Both the position numbers and the translations under genes were made by a program. 64,000 nucleotides of DNA from an uncultured Clostridia bacterium (GTDB lineage: Bacteria; Bacillota; Clostridia; Christensenellales; CAG-138): the NCBI GenBank assembly GCA_934633695.1, contig CAKTYT010000001.1, positions 252,516-316,515 on the forward strand. The letters are read 5' to 3'. Under the pieces are notes generated by a model. It saw only the letters and a program-made list of their open reading frames with translations. It searched no databases and was not told where the DNA came from. This document shows positions 35,341 through 43,597 of this stretch, piece after piece. Position 1 is the first letter of the stretch. Each line of letters opens with the position of its first letter.

Positions 35341-35367
35341 CCAAATCTGAAAGAAAAGGAGCTTTAT

Positions 35368-35994
35368 ATGTCTCTATCCGACATGTCGATAATTATTCTG
35401 CTTATTTTTGCTTTGTTTGATGTCGCAAGAAATACTCGGCGGGAACTTTTATTAAGCAGGACTGCATGCGTGTTTTTGCTTGTGGCCTTGTTTGCATTAA
35501 ATCGCTTAAAATTTAGTCCAACTCCAGAATTTACGCTTAACGCAGTAGTTCCATATGCATGCTTTATTGGATTTGTTGTACATAGGAGGGGCAGTGCGAA
35601 CATTGCAAAGACAAAGAACAGCTTCTTAAGTCAATTTCGAATCGCAACGGCAGTTATGCTATGTACGGTCGCATCGGCTTCTGTAATGTTCCTGTTAGAT
35701 TCATCCGAAATTGCTGTGATCGTCAGTTCGGCTGCGTTTGCACTACTTATCCTTACGAATATTGAAATTTCAAAGCTCATCATTATTATGGTAACCATGC
35801 CATTAGTATCTGAAATTTTGAAGTTCATTATGGAGGTTATTTTTGATGGTTATGGCTTTCTCGTCTTTGCGGATGGCATTTGCGATGTTATGCTGCTGAG
35901 CATATTACTGACACTCATCGTGCATGAGATATTCTTGCACAATGCTACAAAAAAACTGAAAACATCACCTGAAAAGACTATTGAAAAAGTATAG
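35368..35994 (+). CDS. Multi-pass membrane protein of unknown function
   Basis: 208 residues, family not recognised. Six hydrophobic segments can be seen (about 5-20, 30-46, 55-72, 88-108, 112-150 and 165-192). There are no charged active-site motifs and no Cys pattern. It has a good ribosome binding site (AAAGGAGC) and is isolated between pgeF and the spoIIIA operon with its own terminator at 36014. The location suggests, but does not show, a sporulation role. Confidence 0.6.
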   Translation: MSLSDMSIIILLIFALFDVARNTRRELLLSRTACVFLLVALFALNRLKFSPTPEFTLNAVVPYACFIGFVVHRRGSANIAKTKNSFLSQFRIATAVMLCTVASASVMFLLDSSEIAVIVSSAAFALLILTNIEISKLIIIMVTMPLVSEILKFIMEVIFDGYGFLVFADGICDVMLLSILLTLIVHEIFLHNATKKLKTSPEKTIEKV

Positions 35995-36013
35995 AAAGTC
36001 GGTATTCTTTTGC

Positions 36014-36050
36014 AACCCTTGTACATACATTTATGTGCGAGGGTTTTTTA
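36014..36050 (+). terminator. Strong terminator before spoIIIAA
   Basis: Fourteen-bp stem with two G-U pairs (36014-36027 with 36032-36045), CATT loop, followed by TTTTTA. It isolates the spoIIIA operon from upstream transcription. Confidence 0.88.
36024..36031 (+). promoter_or_regulatory. Possible SigE -10 element for spoIIIAA inside the terminator loop
   Basis: CATACATT matches the SigE -10 consensus CATACAHT exactly and lies about 45 bases before the spoIIIAA start, where a mother-cell promoter is expected. The -35 side offers only TATT at 36003-36006, at longer than usual spacing. Confidence 0.35.
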
Positions 36051-36075
36051 GCACTGATCAGAGGAGGAAATGAAG

Positions 36076-37014
36076 GTGCAACAGAGTAATGCAAGGAAAG
36101 AAAATAATTTCGTAAACCGCAGTCTTCTTGACGCACTACCAATAAGACTGCGAAGCGTACTTGGAAAATATCTCGAGCTGTATTCAGTCGAGGAAATAAG
36201 GTTTAGGGTGAATCGTCATGTCCAAGTTGTTTTTTCGAACGAGGATGTCATCTTGAACCAATATAAATGCTTTTCAATGCAGGAAGCGGTAGAGATGCTG
36301 AGGACACTCTGCGCACAATCCGTCTATGCAAAAGAAACTGAACTTTGTTCTGGCTTTATAACAATTGCAAATGGGGTTCGCGTCGGCATCAGCGGCCAAC
36401 CGGTTGTTGAAAATGGAGAAATTGCTCACTTTACGAATGTCGCTGGGTTCAACTTTCGTATTGCGAGAGAAATAGTAGGGTGTTCAGAAAAAATCATTCC
36501 GTTAATTATGTCTGAGACAGGTCCTGTTTCAACTTTAATTGCTGCTCCGCCGGGCGTCGGAAAGACAACTTTGCTTCGCGATATGGCGAGAAGCCTTTCA
36601 GACTCAATGTGCTATGAAAAACACACTAATGTCGTAATTATTGATGAAAGAAACGAGCTGTCCGGCAGCATAAATGGCGTTCCTTCACTTAACATCGGAG
36701 AAAGAACGGATGTTATTACATTGACGCCGAAAAAGATTGCAGTTCCTCTTGCGATAAGGAGCCTGTCGCCGGACGTGATAATCACGGACGAATTATCAGG
36801 GGATGACGATATCAGCTGCGTTTGCCTTGCCGCACGCTGTGGAGTTTGCATGATTGCGAGTATTCACGAAGACGAAGACTCTATTAGAAACGGAGGAGGA
36901 CGGGTTGAAAAACTCATGAAAAGCGGTGGATTCAAAAAGCTGATTTTACTTTCGAGAGACGGTTCAAGGTTGTATGGCAGATCTATTTCTTTTGAGGCCG
37001 GTATGGAGAGCTAA
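36076..37014 (+). CDS. spoIIIAA: Stage III sporulation protein AA (secretion-type ATPase)
   Basis: 312 residues from GTG 36076, eight bases after AGGAGG; the ATG at 36070 is too close to it. This cytosolic ATPase powers the SpoIIIA-SpoIIQ feeding channel between mother cell and forespore. Evidence: VEEIRFRVNRHVQVVF, Walker A APPGVGKTTLLRD, Walker B-like NVVIIDERNEL and the SPDVIITDELSGDDD region. It is the first gene of eight in the operon, at the terminator-protected left boundary. Confidence 0.96.
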   Translation: MQQSNARKENNFVNRSLLDALPIRLRSVLGKYLELYSVEEIRFRVNRHVQVVFSNEDVILNQYKCFSMQEAVEMLRTLCAQSVYAKETELCSGFITIANGVRVGISGQPVVENGEIAHFTNVAGFNFRIAREIVGCSEKIIPLIMSETGPVSTLIAAPPGVGKTTLLRDMARSLSDSMCYEKHTNVVIIDERNELSGSINGVPSLNIGERTDVITLTPKKIAVPLAIRSLSPDVIITDELSGDDDISCVCLAARCGVCMIASIHEDEDSIRNGGGRVEKLMKSGGFKKLILLSRDGSRLYGRSISFEAGMES

Positions 37015-37020
37015 TTAAGC

Positions 37021-37521
37021 ATGGAATTTCTTTTGGTCATTGTAATTCTCGGTATTTCATTATTTGTTGGGTTATTATTGAGCGAAAAACAGAAAAGAAA
37101 GCTCGATGCACTCAATGGGCTTTGCACAGGAATCAGCGAGTTGAGGCTTCGGCTGAAATTCAATCGCTCTTCTATCTTGGAACTTACCGGCGAACTTGCA
37201 AAGCGAGATGATGCGGCAGGACAGTTTTGGAAGGAAATGAACGTTAAACTCTCTGCAGGACAATCAGTTGCAGATTCAGCAGCCGAAAGTGCAGCCGTAA
37301 CGCTTTTATTTTGCGGAGAAGAGATAGTCGACCTCCTGAGCGATTCATTTGCCTTATTTGGCACAGCTGATGCAGATACCGAACTTAAGCGGCTCGAACT
37401 TGCCGGACTGAAACTCGGAAAAATAACCGAAGCGTTTGCTATTGACTGCCCAAAGCAAATTAAGCTCACGAAGACAATAGCTGCCCTTGGTGGTGCTGCT
37501 TTTGCCTTGATGATACTTTAA
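37021..37521 (+). CDS. spoIIIAB: Stage III sporulation protein AB
   Basis: 166 residues, usual length. A membrane helix at the start (LLVIVILGISLFVGLLL) is followed by a helical T2SS GspF-like domain (LCTGISELRLRLKFNRSS). The sequence is divergent from Bacillus, but its position between AA and AC and the size fit. It starts six bases after spoIIIAA. Confidence 0.85.
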   Translation: MEFLLVIVILGISLFVGLLLSEKQKRKLDALNGLCTGISELRLRLKFNRSSILELTGELAKRDDAAGQFWKEMNVKLSAGQSVADSAAESAAVTLLFCGEEIVDLLSDSFALFGTADADTELKRLELAGLKLGKITEAFAIDCPKQIKLTKTIAALGGAAFALMIL

Positions 37522-37537
37522 ATTCGCAGGAGGAAAA

Positions 37538-37735
37538 ATGGGAATTGACATTGTTTTTAAAATTGCAGGAATAGGAATAATTGTAGCCATAGCATGCCAA
37601 CTGCTTAAGCAAACAGGACGCGACGATATTGCAATGCTCACTGCACTTGCCGGACTGATTGTTGTTCTGACAATGGTTATAGGACTTATATCGACACTGT
37701 TTACAAATCTTCGCAGCGTGTTTAAGCTGTATTGA
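37538..37735 (+). CDS. spoIIIAC: Stage III sporulation protein AC
   Basis: 65 residues, two transmembrane helices with the conserved segment FKIAGIGIIVAIACQLLKQTGRDD. It forms part of the channel in the outer forespore membrane. The ribosome binding site GCAGGAGG precedes ATG 37538. Confidence 0.95.
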   Translation: MGIDIVFKIAGIGIIVAIACQLLKQTGRDDIAMLTALAGLIVVLTMVIGLISTLFTNLRSVFKLY

Positions 37736-37737
37736 TC

Positions 37738-38133
37738 ATGAATATTTATTCAATATTGGGACTTGCTTTGACAACGGCAATCGCATCGGCCTCCGTACGT
37801 GAATACAGCAGGCAAGCGGCAAGTCAAATACTCATTGCCGGGGGCTGCATTGTTGCATTGGCAATTGTCGCAGAATTGAGCGGTTTGATTGATGAAGTCA
37901 ATGCAATCATAAGAGCAGTCGATATTAACAGCGAAAGTTTTACTGTCATGTTAAAGGCGGTTGGGCTTACTTACCTCATCCAGATTGCATCATCAATCTG
38001 TAAGGATCTCGAAAGAGACAGCATGGCGGTAAAAATTGAGCTTGCCGGAAAGATTATGCTGCTTTCTCTGTGTATTCCCATAATAAAAAACATTTTCGAA
38101 GAGCTATTCGAAATCATAGGTTACTGCCCATGA
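37738..38133 (+). CDS. spoIIIAD: Stage III sporulation protein AD
   Basis: 131 residues from ATG 37738, three bases past the spoIIIAC stop; a TTG at 37732 overlapping that stop is less likely. Several hydrophobic helices and the motif GLTYLIQIASSICKDLE, characteristic of SpoIIIAD, are seen. It overlaps spoIIIAE by four bases. Confidence 0.93.
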   Translation: MNIYSILGLALTTAIASASVREYSRQAASQILIAGGCIVALAIVAELSGLIDEVNAIIRAVDINSESFTVMLKAVGLTYLIQIASSICKDLERDSMAVKIELAGKIMLLSLCIPIIKNIFEELFEIIGYCP

Positions 38134-39320
38134 AAAACAGATTATTTCTTATGATAGTCGCAGTGGTACTGTTGGTTTCACTGCCTGTGCTCTCTGAAGC
38201 CGAAAGCAGCGTTCGGGATAGTGAGTCATCTATACCCGATGAGGTGAGAGAGGAAATGGAAAGATTGTCGGATGAGAACGATTTTTCGGGCTGGCAAGAG
38301 TTCTTTGACGACATGACCGCATCGTATGGCATTGGCGGTGAATACGATAGTGTCAAGTCAATGGTAGAAGCCATTGCCTCAGATGGAGCAGACATCAGTG
38401 TTTCATCCGCAGTAGACATTGCTTACGAACTGCTGATTCCCAACCTGTTCTCCACACTCAAGCAGCTTGCAGCAATCCTTGCTCTGTCGGTAATGGTTGG
38501 CCTTTGCTCCGCTATCGTCCCTGATGGTCAGGCAAAAGAGACGCTTGCACTTTTCATGTGCTGTACAGCAGTCCTGACTGTCGTCGGAACTTTCTCCGAT
38601 CTTGCAGCAGAAGCGTCAAAATTTATCGAATGGTCGGCCGGCTTCTGTTCTGCGGCAACACCCGTACTCCTTGGTTTGCTGTCTGCTTTGGGACTGTCCG
38701 GAACAGCAAAATTCTTAAGTCCAACGTTGGTTTTTCTTTCAGACGCAATTATCGCTGTGATTCGCAGCGTTATCATGCCGCTGTTGCTCCTTGCAGGGGT
38801 GCTATCAATCCTGAGTGTTATATGCGAAAGAATTAGTTTCGGGAAACTGTTCAAGCAAATACAAAAGAGTATTAAATGGGCTTTGGGCCTTTTGTCTGTA
38901 ATTTACATTGCAGTAACAAGTGTAGGCGGTTTATGTGCATCCACAGCGGACAGCATTGGACTTCGCACAGCAAAGTACACGCTTGACAAGATTATTCCGG
39001 CTGTCGGAGGAATGGTGGCAGGTACAGTTGATTCAGTTCTTGCAGGTGGGTATCTTTTGAAAAACGCAGCGGGAGTAACATCTCTGATCCTACTCGTGGG
39101 CTTAGCCGCAAGGCCGATTCTGAAAATTGCCGGCGGGATTATTGCACTCAGAATAGCCTCAGGCATAAGTGGAATGACGGGAGATGATAAAATTCCGAAA
39201 CTGCTAGAAAATAGTGCCGATTCATTGTCCGGTATTTTCTCTGCCTGTTGTGCGGTGCTCAGCATGGTTTTCATAGCGATCATCGTTATTATTAACACAG
39301 GCAGTGCGATGTTCAGGTAA
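38130..39320 (+). CDS. spoIIIAE: Stage III sporulation protein AE
   Basis: 396 residues from ATG 38130 (ATGA overlap with spoIIIAD); an earlier ATG at 38070 lies inside spoIIIAD. An N-terminal signal sequence (LFLMIVAVVLLVSLPVL) is followed by an acidic extracellular part and seven or eight helices with GYLLKNAAGVTSLILLVGLAARPILKIAG. It is the polytopic channel component. Confidence 0.95.
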   Translation: MKNRLFLMIVAVVLLVSLPVLSEAESSVRDSESSIPDEVREEMERLSDENDFSGWQEFFDDMTASYGIGGEYDSVKSMVEAIASDGADISVSSAVDIAYELLIPNLFSTLKQLAAILALSVMVGLCSAIVPDGQAKETLALFMCCTAVLTVVGTFSDLAAEASKFIEWSAGFCSAATPVLLGLLSALGLSGTAKFLSPTLVFLSDAIIAVIRSVIMPLLLLAGVLSILSVICERISFGKLFKQIQKSIKWALGLLSVIYIAVTSVGGLCASTADSIGLRTAKYTLDKIIPAVGGMVAGTVDSVLAGGYLLKNAAGVTSLILLVGLAARPILKIAGGIIALRIASGISGMTGDDKIPKLLENSADSLSGIFSACCAVLSMVFIAIIVIINTGSAMFR

Positions 39321-39334
39321 AGGGGGTGTGAAAC

Positions 39335-39517
39335 TTGCTTGAATCTTTTTCAAAAATCGTCGGTACATCAGTTACTGCCGTACTCATGGTGCTTCTGCTG
39401 CCCGATTGCAGTACGGCAAAGACATCTGAACGTGTAATCCAGCTCATTATCCTATCCAAAGTGCTGAAACTGATAGTTTTTCCGCTGATTGTAAATATAA
39501 GCGGAACGGGGAGGTAA
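39335..39517 (+). CDS. spoIIIAF: Truncated stage III sporulation protein AF
   Basis: 60 residues only. It keeps the two-helix membrane anchor of SpoIIIAF (SFSKIVGTSVTAVLMVLLLPD and RVIQLIILSKVLKLIVFPLIVNI) but ends where the ~130-residue soluble domain of the usual ~200-residue protein would begin. There is no room for the missing domain: the next gene starts five bases later with its own ribosome binding site, and no frameshifted remnant is seen. It starts at TTG 39335 after AAAGGGGG. Its place between AE and AG makes the assignment likely. Confidence 0.75.
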   Translation: MLESFSKIVGTSVTAVLMVLLLPDCSTAKTSERVIQLIILSKVLKLIVFPLIVNISGTGR

Positions 39518-39521
39518 AAAG

Positions 39522-40100
39522 GTGAAATTTAAGGCAAATCCATTGACTGTTTTGTCTCAAAAAATGGAACAGAACAAGTATATTCGCTATGCAGTTTACC
39601 TCAGTGTCGCGGCATGTGCATTGATAATATTTCTTATCTCAAACAATAAAAGGATTGATGTAAAGCATAACAGCAAAGGGGGAAGCACGGATGCTGATAA
39701 CGTAAATTATTCAAAAAAAAATGATTACTTTTCCCACGACGAGATTGAAAGACGCCTCGAAGACCTGCTTTCGAAGATGGAGGGAGTTGGGAAGGTGAAA
39801 GTAATGGTGATGTTCGACGGCAGCAGTGAGCTTGATATAGCTTCAGATGAATCGAGCTCAAAGGGAGATAGTGGCTCTTCATCAAACAAGCAAACGGTTA
39901 TCATTTCAAATAACGATGATGAAGAACCAATCGTGCTCAGGCACCTCATGCCGAAAATACTCGGCGTTCTCGTAATTGCTGAAGGTGCAGATGATGTCAA
40001 TGTAAAACTGGATATCATTTCAGCATGCAGTACCGTGCTTGGAATTAAGCAAAGCATTGTTGAAGTTTTCAACATGAACAACAGTGGAATCAATGAATGA
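39522..40100 (+). CDS. spoIIIAG: Stage III sporulation protein AG
   Basis: 192 residues starting at GTG 39522 behind GGAGG. One membrane helix near residue 25-40 is followed by a ring-building motif-like extracellular domain (RRLEDLLSKMEGVGKVKVMVMFDGSSE ends in the first strand) and LMPKILGVLVIAEGADDVNVKLDI near the end. SpoIIIAG forms the large ring of the channel. A Ser-rich insertion (SSSKGDSGSSSNK) lies in the middle. Confidence 0.94.
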   Translation: MKFKANPLTVLSQKMEQNKYIRYAVYLSVAACALIIFLISNNKRIDVKHNSKGGSTDADNVNYSKKNDYFSHDEIERRLEDLLSKMEGVGKVKVMVMFDGSSELDIASDESSSKGDSGSSSNKQTVIISNNDDEEPIVLRHLMPKILGVLVIAEGADDVNVKLDIISACSTVLGIKQSIVEVFNMNNSGINE

Positions 40101-40115
40101 ATGTGGAGGCATAAT

Positions 40116-40661
40116 ATGAACAAAATAAACTTTAAGCTCACAAAAAAAGGGGCGATAGCACTCGGTGTCCTCGTTGTCCTGCTCGCGGGTGCAATTTATC
40201 TTAACATCATGATTAACAGAGATGCATCAAATCCAACGGATGCATTGGGTGGAAAACATGCTCCCGAAGAGAGCACAGCTCCCGTTGCAGCAAATGTGTA
40301 CAGCGAATATTTTGCTGCCTTCAGGAAAGAACGAAACAGCATTCGCGAACAGGAGATAGAGTATCTTAGAGCGATCATTTCTGAAAAAACCTCAGATTCA
40401 GAAACAGTTGACAATGCACAAAAGAGACTTATGGAACTTGTAAGCAATATGGAGCAGGAGTTCGCAATAGAAAGCCTCGTTCGTTCAAAGGGATTTCTGG
40501 ATGTCGCAGTGACCTTCCGAAGCGGGAACGTCAGCGTAATAATCGATGGTGAATCATTATCTGACGAAGAAGTTGCGAGAATACAGGACATAGTCATTAA
40601 TGAAACCGGCCTTAAGGCTGAAAATATACGGATCTCACTGAATAGCAGCGGAGAGAAGTAA
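40116..40661 (+). CDS. spoIIIAH: Stage III sporulation protein AH
   Basis: 181 residues from ATG 40116 (TGGAGG upstream; ATG 40101 would put the site inside the CDS). A membrane helix at about 12-30 is followed by an acidic linker and the ring-forming domain that pairs with SpoIIQ (residues about 75-180: SEYFAAFRKERN, GFLDVAVTFRSGNVSVII). It is the last gene of the operon, with a terminator after it. Confidence 0.93.
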   Translation: MNKINFKLTKKGAIALGVLVVLLAGAIYLNIMINRDASNPTDALGGKHAPEESTAPVAANVYSEYFAAFRKERNSIREQEIEYLRAIISEKTSDSETVDNAQKRLMELVSNMEQEFAIESLVRSKGFLDVAVTFRSGNVSVIIDGESLSDEEVARIQDIVINETGLKAENIRISLNSSGEK

Positions 40662-40672
40662 GTAAACAGCGA

Positions 40673-40710
40673 AGTGCCGTTCAGTGTGTTTACGAACGGC
40701 ACTCTTTATA
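40673..40710 (+). terminator. Terminator of the spoIIIA operon
   Basis: Ten-bp stem AGTGCCGTTC (40673-40682) with GAACGGCACT (40694-40703), 11-base loop, then CTTTATA. Confidence 0.8.
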
Positions 40711-40763
40711 TACAGTTTGTGCAGGACAGAAATATTTTTTGGGGAAAATTCACCCTTTAACTG

Positions 40764-40792
40764 TTTACTTTCGGAGGGAAATTTGGTATAAT
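40764..40792 (+). promoter_or_regulatory. SigA promoter of the asp23 operon
   Basis: TTTACT (40764-40769), 17-base spacer, TATAAT (40787-40792). The ATG at 40824 follows AAGGAGG. Confidence 0.78.
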
Positions 40793-40823
40793 CATGTTGA
40801 CTAAATGTAAGGAGGCGTTCTCT

Positions 40824-41258
40824 ATGGAAAACGAAAACATGGTCCAAGCGGATGTTGTTGTCAACGACAGCGGTAAAATCACCTTTGCCCCTGATGTTAT
40901 TGCAACTATTGCATACCTTGCAGCGAGCGAGGTAGAAGGCGTTACTTGCCTTGGCGGAGGCTTTGCTGACAGTCTTACGGGTATTCTTAACAAAAAGAAC
41001 ATGACCCGTGGTGTCAGAGTCGAAGTCGGCAATGAGGAAGCCGCTATTGACGTCAGTATCAACGTCAAATACGGCATGAAGATTCAACCCGTCAGTACAA
41101 GCGTCCAGCGTGAAGTCAAGCAGGCGATTGAAACAATGACAGGCCTTCGCGTAGTAGAAGTGAATGTCTACGTTCAGTCGGTTACTTTTGATGAACCGGA
41201 AAAGCAGGACAAGGCAGCTGACAAGAAGAAAAGCGAACCCGAGCCCAGAGTCAAGTAA
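40824..41258 (+). CDS. Asp23/Gls24 family envelope-stress protein
   Basis: 144 residues from ATG 40824. Family motif ATIAYLAASEVEGVTCLGG, then VEVGNEEAAIDVSINVKYG and REVKQAIETMTGLRVVEVNVYV. It is a cytoplasmic protein anchored at the membrane through AmaP, whose gene follows. The C-terminal tail is Lys/Glu rich. A hairpin at 41269-41296 separates it from amaP. Confidence 0.93.
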   Translation: MENENMVQADVVVNDSGKITFAPDVIATIAYLAASEVEGVTCLGGGFADSLTGILNKKNMTRGVRVEVGNEEAAIDVSINVKYGMKIQPVSTSVQREVKQAIETMTGLRVVEVNVYVQSVTFDEPEKQDKAADKKKSEPEPRVK

Positions 41259-41268
41259 TCAAACACAT

Positions 41269-41300
41269 TTCCTCGCAGGCAGCTGTCTGCGGGGAATGGA
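41269..41300 (+). terminator. Partial terminator or processing hairpin between asp23 and amaP
   Basis: Ten-bp stem TTCCTCGCAG (41269-41278) with CTGCGGGGAA (41287-41296), followed by TGGATTTTAAG. The T tract is weak, so it probably attenuates downstream transcription, keeping Asp23 more abundant than its anchor. Confidence 0.5.
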
Positions 41301-41339
41301 TTTTAAGTAAACAGAATTCGTCAAACCAAGGAGTAACTT

Positions 41340-41924
41340 ATGAGTAGAAACAAGAGAACGAGAGTGTGGCTCGGTGTGTTTTCATGCCTGTTTGCATTGA
41401 CAATGCTTTTTGCTGCTGCGACAGCTTTTAGAGTAATTCCCGTAAAATCTTCTGAAGCTTTTTTTGGTTTTCTGACTTCGGGTAAAGGTTTTCTGAGATT
41501 CTTGACCGGATTCGGGTTTGTTCTCGTTGCATGTTTTACCGTGTATGAAACAGTTATTTCCGCAATAGGAGTGCGTGAAAAGAAGCTTACGATCCCTGTC
41601 GAAACGGGTGACGGAAACGGTTCGGTGTCAGTCTCTTCCGAAGCAATAAAGTCAATTGTCAGTAGATGTGTCAATAATTACAGCCAAATCGCTGCTTGTA
41701 ATTGCACTGTCAGCTATAATGAAACTGACGGTGCGTGGGTGAAGCTCAATATTAGCGTCACTTGTGATGATAACGTTGCTGTGCTTTCAAATGCGGTTCG
41801 TGCTGAGATCCTTCGTGAAGTTTTAAAGGTTGCAGGTATTACCTTGCAGGGTGTCAGCATTGTTGTTGATGATACGGTGAAAAATGGCAAAAAAGCTGCT
41901 TCTTCTGAAAGGCGGTTGAATTGA
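41340..41924 (+). CDS. amaP: Alkaline-shock membrane anchor protein AmaP
   Basis: 194 residues. Two transmembrane helices near the N-terminus (about 10-30 and 55-75) are followed by an Asp23-like cytoplasmic domain (AIKSIVSRCVNNYSQIAACNC ... VQGVSIVVDDTVK type pattern). It holds Asp23 at the membrane. The ribosome binding site AAGGAG precedes ATG 41340. Confidence 0.85.
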   Translation: MSRNKRTRVWLGVFSCLFALTMLFAAATAFRVIPVKSSEAFFGFLTSGKGFLRFLTGFGFVLVACFTVYETVISAIGVREKKLTIPVETGDGNGSVSVSSEAIKSIVSRCVNNYSQIAACNCTVSYNETDGAWVKLNISVTCDDNVAVLSNAVRAEILREVLKVAGITLQGVSIVVDDTVKNGKKAASSERRLN

Positions 41925-42148
41925 TGAGCTTGGATGACATTATCAAGTATATAAGGAAACATTCAAGACAATTTGCATACGGCTTAGTAGGGCTTGTATG
42001 TGCAATACTTATGCTGACGATTGGATTCTTTCCGACACTGCTGATTATTCTGTTTGTTGCAGGCGGGGTGCTGCTTGCTTGGGCGGTGGACAAGGTTGGC
42101 TTTCGCGGCATAATTGAAATAATAAAGCGATTGTTCGGTCGCAAATAA
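41924..42148 (+). CDS. DUF2273 small membrane protein
   Basis: 74 residues with two close helices (FAYGLVGLVCAILMLTIGFFPTLLIILFVAGG), ending in a basic tail, the DUF2273 pattern usually encoded next to asp23 and amaP. The start ATG overlaps the amaP stop by one base (TGATG). Confidence 0.88.
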   Translation: MSLDDIIKYIRKHSRQFAYGLVGLVCAILMLTIGFFPTLLIILFVAGGVLLAWAVDKVGFRGIIEIIKRLFGRK

Positions 42149-42162
42149 TTTTTTGAGGAAAT

Positions 42163-42588
42163 ATGAGCAGAAAAACAGCAAGAGAGGTGGCAATGAAGCT
42201 CACCTATGAACACATCTTCGGTTGTGACGACACCTATATCGACGTGTTAGAAAAGTCAGACATTATTGAAGAACCATCGTCGGAAGACATAAAGTTTGCA
42301 ACGGGACTTGTTGCAGGTGTTCAAAACAATATCGAAAAAATTGATGAACTTATCTCAAAAGCACTGCGAGGGTGGACAATTTCGCGTATGCCAAAGGTTG
42401 ATCTTTCAATTCTTCGCAATGCAGTCTATGAGCTCGTTTTTGATAAGTCAGTCTCAGACGCCATCGTAATCAACGAAGCGGTTGAACTTGCACACGTTTT
42501 TTGTGATGAAAAATCTCCGAGGTTTATTAACGGCATTCTCGGCAGCATTTCCAGGGGGAAGGCGGAGGAATCCGTCGCAGTTGAATGA
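42163..42588 (+). CDS. nusB: Transcription antitermination factor NusB
   Basis: 141 residues, usual length. It acts with NusE in rRNA antitermination. Starts SRKTAREVAMKLTYEHIFG and includes ISRMPKVDLSILRNAVYEL and INEAVELAHVFCDEKSPRFINGIL, the classical NusB segments. It lies 14 bases after DUF2273 and overlaps the next gene by four bases. Confidence 0.96.
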   Translation: MSRKTAREVAMKLTYEHIFGCDDTYIDVLEKSDIIEEPSSEDIKFATGLVAGVQNNIEKIDELISKALRGWTISRMPKVDLSILRNAVYELVFDKSVSDAIVINEAVELAHVFCDEKSPRFINGILGSISRGKAEESVAVE

Positions 42589-43556
42589 CTGCGGCAAACA
42601 GCATGGATCAGAAAAGTCTGTTTTTAGGCATTGATACAAGCTGCTACACCAGTTCGGCTGCATGTGTCGGTGCTAATAAAATAACCAGTGATAAAAGAGT
42701 TTTGCTCTGCGTTGAAAAAGGCAACAGAGGCTTGCGGCAGAGTGAAGCTCTCTTTCAGCATGTACGAAACCTTGAGAGCGTGGTTGCCGATACGTTACAG
42801 AGCATTGACAAAAGGTTCATTCGTGCTGTGGGTGTGAGCATATGTCCAAGCGGTAGAGAAAACAGCTATATGCCTGTTTTTCTTGCGGGGAAAACTGTGG
42901 CGAAATCTATTGCAGCTGCACTCGAAGTGCCGGTGTACGAGTTTACGCACCAGCAAGGACATATCCGTGCCGCCCTTTTCGGCAATGAAGAACTTATCGG
43001 AACGAATTTTTTTTCATTCCATCTAAGCGGAGGAACGAGTGAACTTATACATGTTTCGCCATCGTTTGAGCTTGAAACGATCGGCGGTTCGTCGGATATA
43101 AACGCAGGGCAGCTTGTAGATAGACTTGGCGTAAAGATGGGACTTGCTTTTCCCGCCGGGAAGGGACTTGAAACCCTTGCAGGCTCCTATGACGGAGATG
43201 AGTTTGTAAAGCTCCCTTCAAGTGTCAATGGTCTGCATTGTTCATTTTCGGGGATTGAGACCAAGGCCTCAGCACTTATTGATGCAGGAATAGATAAGGC
43301 TGAGCTTGCGATAGCTATTTATGACTGCTTGGCAAGAACCCTTTCGAAGTTGATTGTCAATGCAGTGTGCAAATACGGAACAAATGTCTTTTTATTGGCA
43401 GGCGGTGTGGCTTCGAGCGATATGCTGAAAAAGCTTCTGCACCGCAGACTTTTGGGTGAAAAAGTCGATGTGCATTTTGCTGAACCAGCATTGTCAAGCG
43501 ATAACGCTGTTGGAGTTGCGTTGCTTGCTTGTGATGCATACAATTCAGAACGATAA
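42585..43556 (+). CDS. TsaD/Kae1-like ASKHA protein (O-sialoglycoprotein endopeptidase paralog)
   Basis: 323 residues. The ASKHA fold of the Kae1/TsaD family is seen: LGIDTSCYTSSAA, metal-type FTHQQGHIRAAL (in place of the usual HHxxGH), FHLSGGTSEL and LAGGVASSDMLKKLL. It differs enough in the His motif and end (lacks the TsaD-type PPPxLC) that this looks like the clostridial TsaD paralog rather than the essential t6A enzyme. It is coupled to nusB by ATGA; another ATG at 42603 is possible but has no better ribosome binding site. Confidence 0.8.
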   Translation: MTAANSMDQKSLFLGIDTSCYTSSAACVGANKITSDKRVLLCVEKGNRGLRQSEALFQHVRNLESVVADTLQSIDKRFIRAVGVSICPSGRENSYMPVFLAGKTVAKSIAAALEVPVYEFTHQQGHIRAALFGNEELIGTNFFSFHLSGGTSELIHVSPSFELETIGGSSDINAGQLVDRLGVKMGLAFPAGKGLETLAGSYDGDEFVKLPSSVNGLHCSFSGIETKASALIDAGIDKAELAIAIYDCLARTLSKLIVNAVCKYGTNVFLLAGGVASSDMLKKLLHRRLLGEKVDVHFAEPALSSDNAVGVALLACDAYNSER

Positions 43557-43597
43557 AGAAATTTTAAATTTATTTATGTTTTTTGTTTGGAGGAAAC

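Noticed and set aside
41340..41924. A second Asp23 gene rather than AmaP
   Set aside because: The two N-terminal transmembrane helices are those of AmaP; Asp23 itself has none.
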